DNA from: DASRHY01 sp046765875
GTDB lineage: Bacteria > Actinomycetota > Actinomycetes > Propionibacteriales > Kribbellaceae
Assembly: GCA_046765875.1 (NCBI GenBank)
Contig: JBKPSJ010000189.1
Coordinates: 1 to 6,422, forward strand
Direction of reading: 5' to 3'
DNA: 6,422 bases
Positions within the stretch are counted from its first letter, which is position 1; every line of letters begins with the position of its first letter. Of the stretch, positions 6,356-6,422 are shown one piece after another. Below the pieces are notes generated by a model that was not told the DNA's origin, made no database searches, and was given only the letters and a program-made list of their open reading frames with translations. A program made the translations under genes and the position numbers.

Positions 6356-6422
6356 CTGTCTCTTATACACATCTCCGAGCCCACGAGACACTAATCTCCA
6401 TCGCGTATGCCGTCTTCGGCTT
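6356..6422. other. Illumina Nextera adapter (synthetic, not genomic)
   Basis: The 19-base transposon mosaic end CTGTCTCTTATACACATCT (6356-6374) is followed by CCGAGCCCACGAGAC (6375-6389), the Nextera read-2 adapter. Next comes a 10-base index-like ACTAATCTCC (6390-6399), then 23 bases matching the P7 flow-cell sequence (6400-6422) except for two T-to-G differences at 6403 and 6418. This is read-through of an untrimmed short insert that was assembled into the contig. The join at 6355/6356 cuts the thiolase gene. Confidence 0.98.

Noticed and set aside
6356..6374. Tn5-like mosaic end as a real transposon end
   Set aside because: It continues into Nextera adapter, an index and P7 sequence, so it is library chemistry and not a mobile element.
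5494..6384. 296-codon minus-strand open frame beginning MGSEMCIRDS
   Set aside because: Its start codon and first residues come from the sequencing adapter, and the rest is antisense to the thiolase.

Overview
The window is GC-rich, with codons ending mostly in G or C. It carries GTG starts, IclR/TetR/MarR regulators and a split pcaD/pcaC pair, which together suggest an actinobacterium (Actinomycetota); genus is not resolvable from the sequence. It ends in synthetic sequencing-adapter DNA, so the right edge is a contig end rather than a biological boundary.

Region 1 (1-1446, + strand) is the tail of a protocatechuate / beta-ketoadipate operon. It holds the 3' end of pcaD (enol-lactone hydrolase), then pcaC (4-carboxymuconolactone decarboxylase), then an IclR-type regulator of the PcaR/PcaU/PobR group. 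The genes are packed tightly (5-bp gap, then an ATGA overlap), so catabolic enzymes and regulator are probably made from one transcript.

Region 2 (1443-2858, - strand) is the remains of a two-component system. A membrane/GAF sensor histidine kinase has lost its N-terminus and its whole catalytic core. It runs directly, and out of frame, into a NarL/LuxR-type response regulator, whose receiver and HTH domains lie in different frames. One long open frame crosses all of this and would be called as a single protein by a gene finder; it should be read as two broken genes.

Region 3 (2859-3968, - strand) has two intact regulators, a MarR-family gene and, upstream of it, a TetR-family gene. An AT-rich gap with a promoter-like sequence and a GTTTAAAC palindrome separates them.

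Region 4 (4019-6355, + strand), divergent from tetR, is a fatty-acid beta-oxidation operon: a long-chain-type acyl-CoA dehydrogenase followed by a FadA3-like thiolase. The 50-bp divergent gap contains a CTAAGC-N4-GCTTAG inverted repeat, a good candidate TetR operator coupling tetR to the operon. The thiolase breaks off one base after its catalytic Cys391 codon.

Region 5 (6356-6422) is Illumina Nextera adapter (mosaic end, index, P7), not genomic. I found no new biological system; the points of most interest are the adapter chimera, the decayed two-component system and the two candidate operators.
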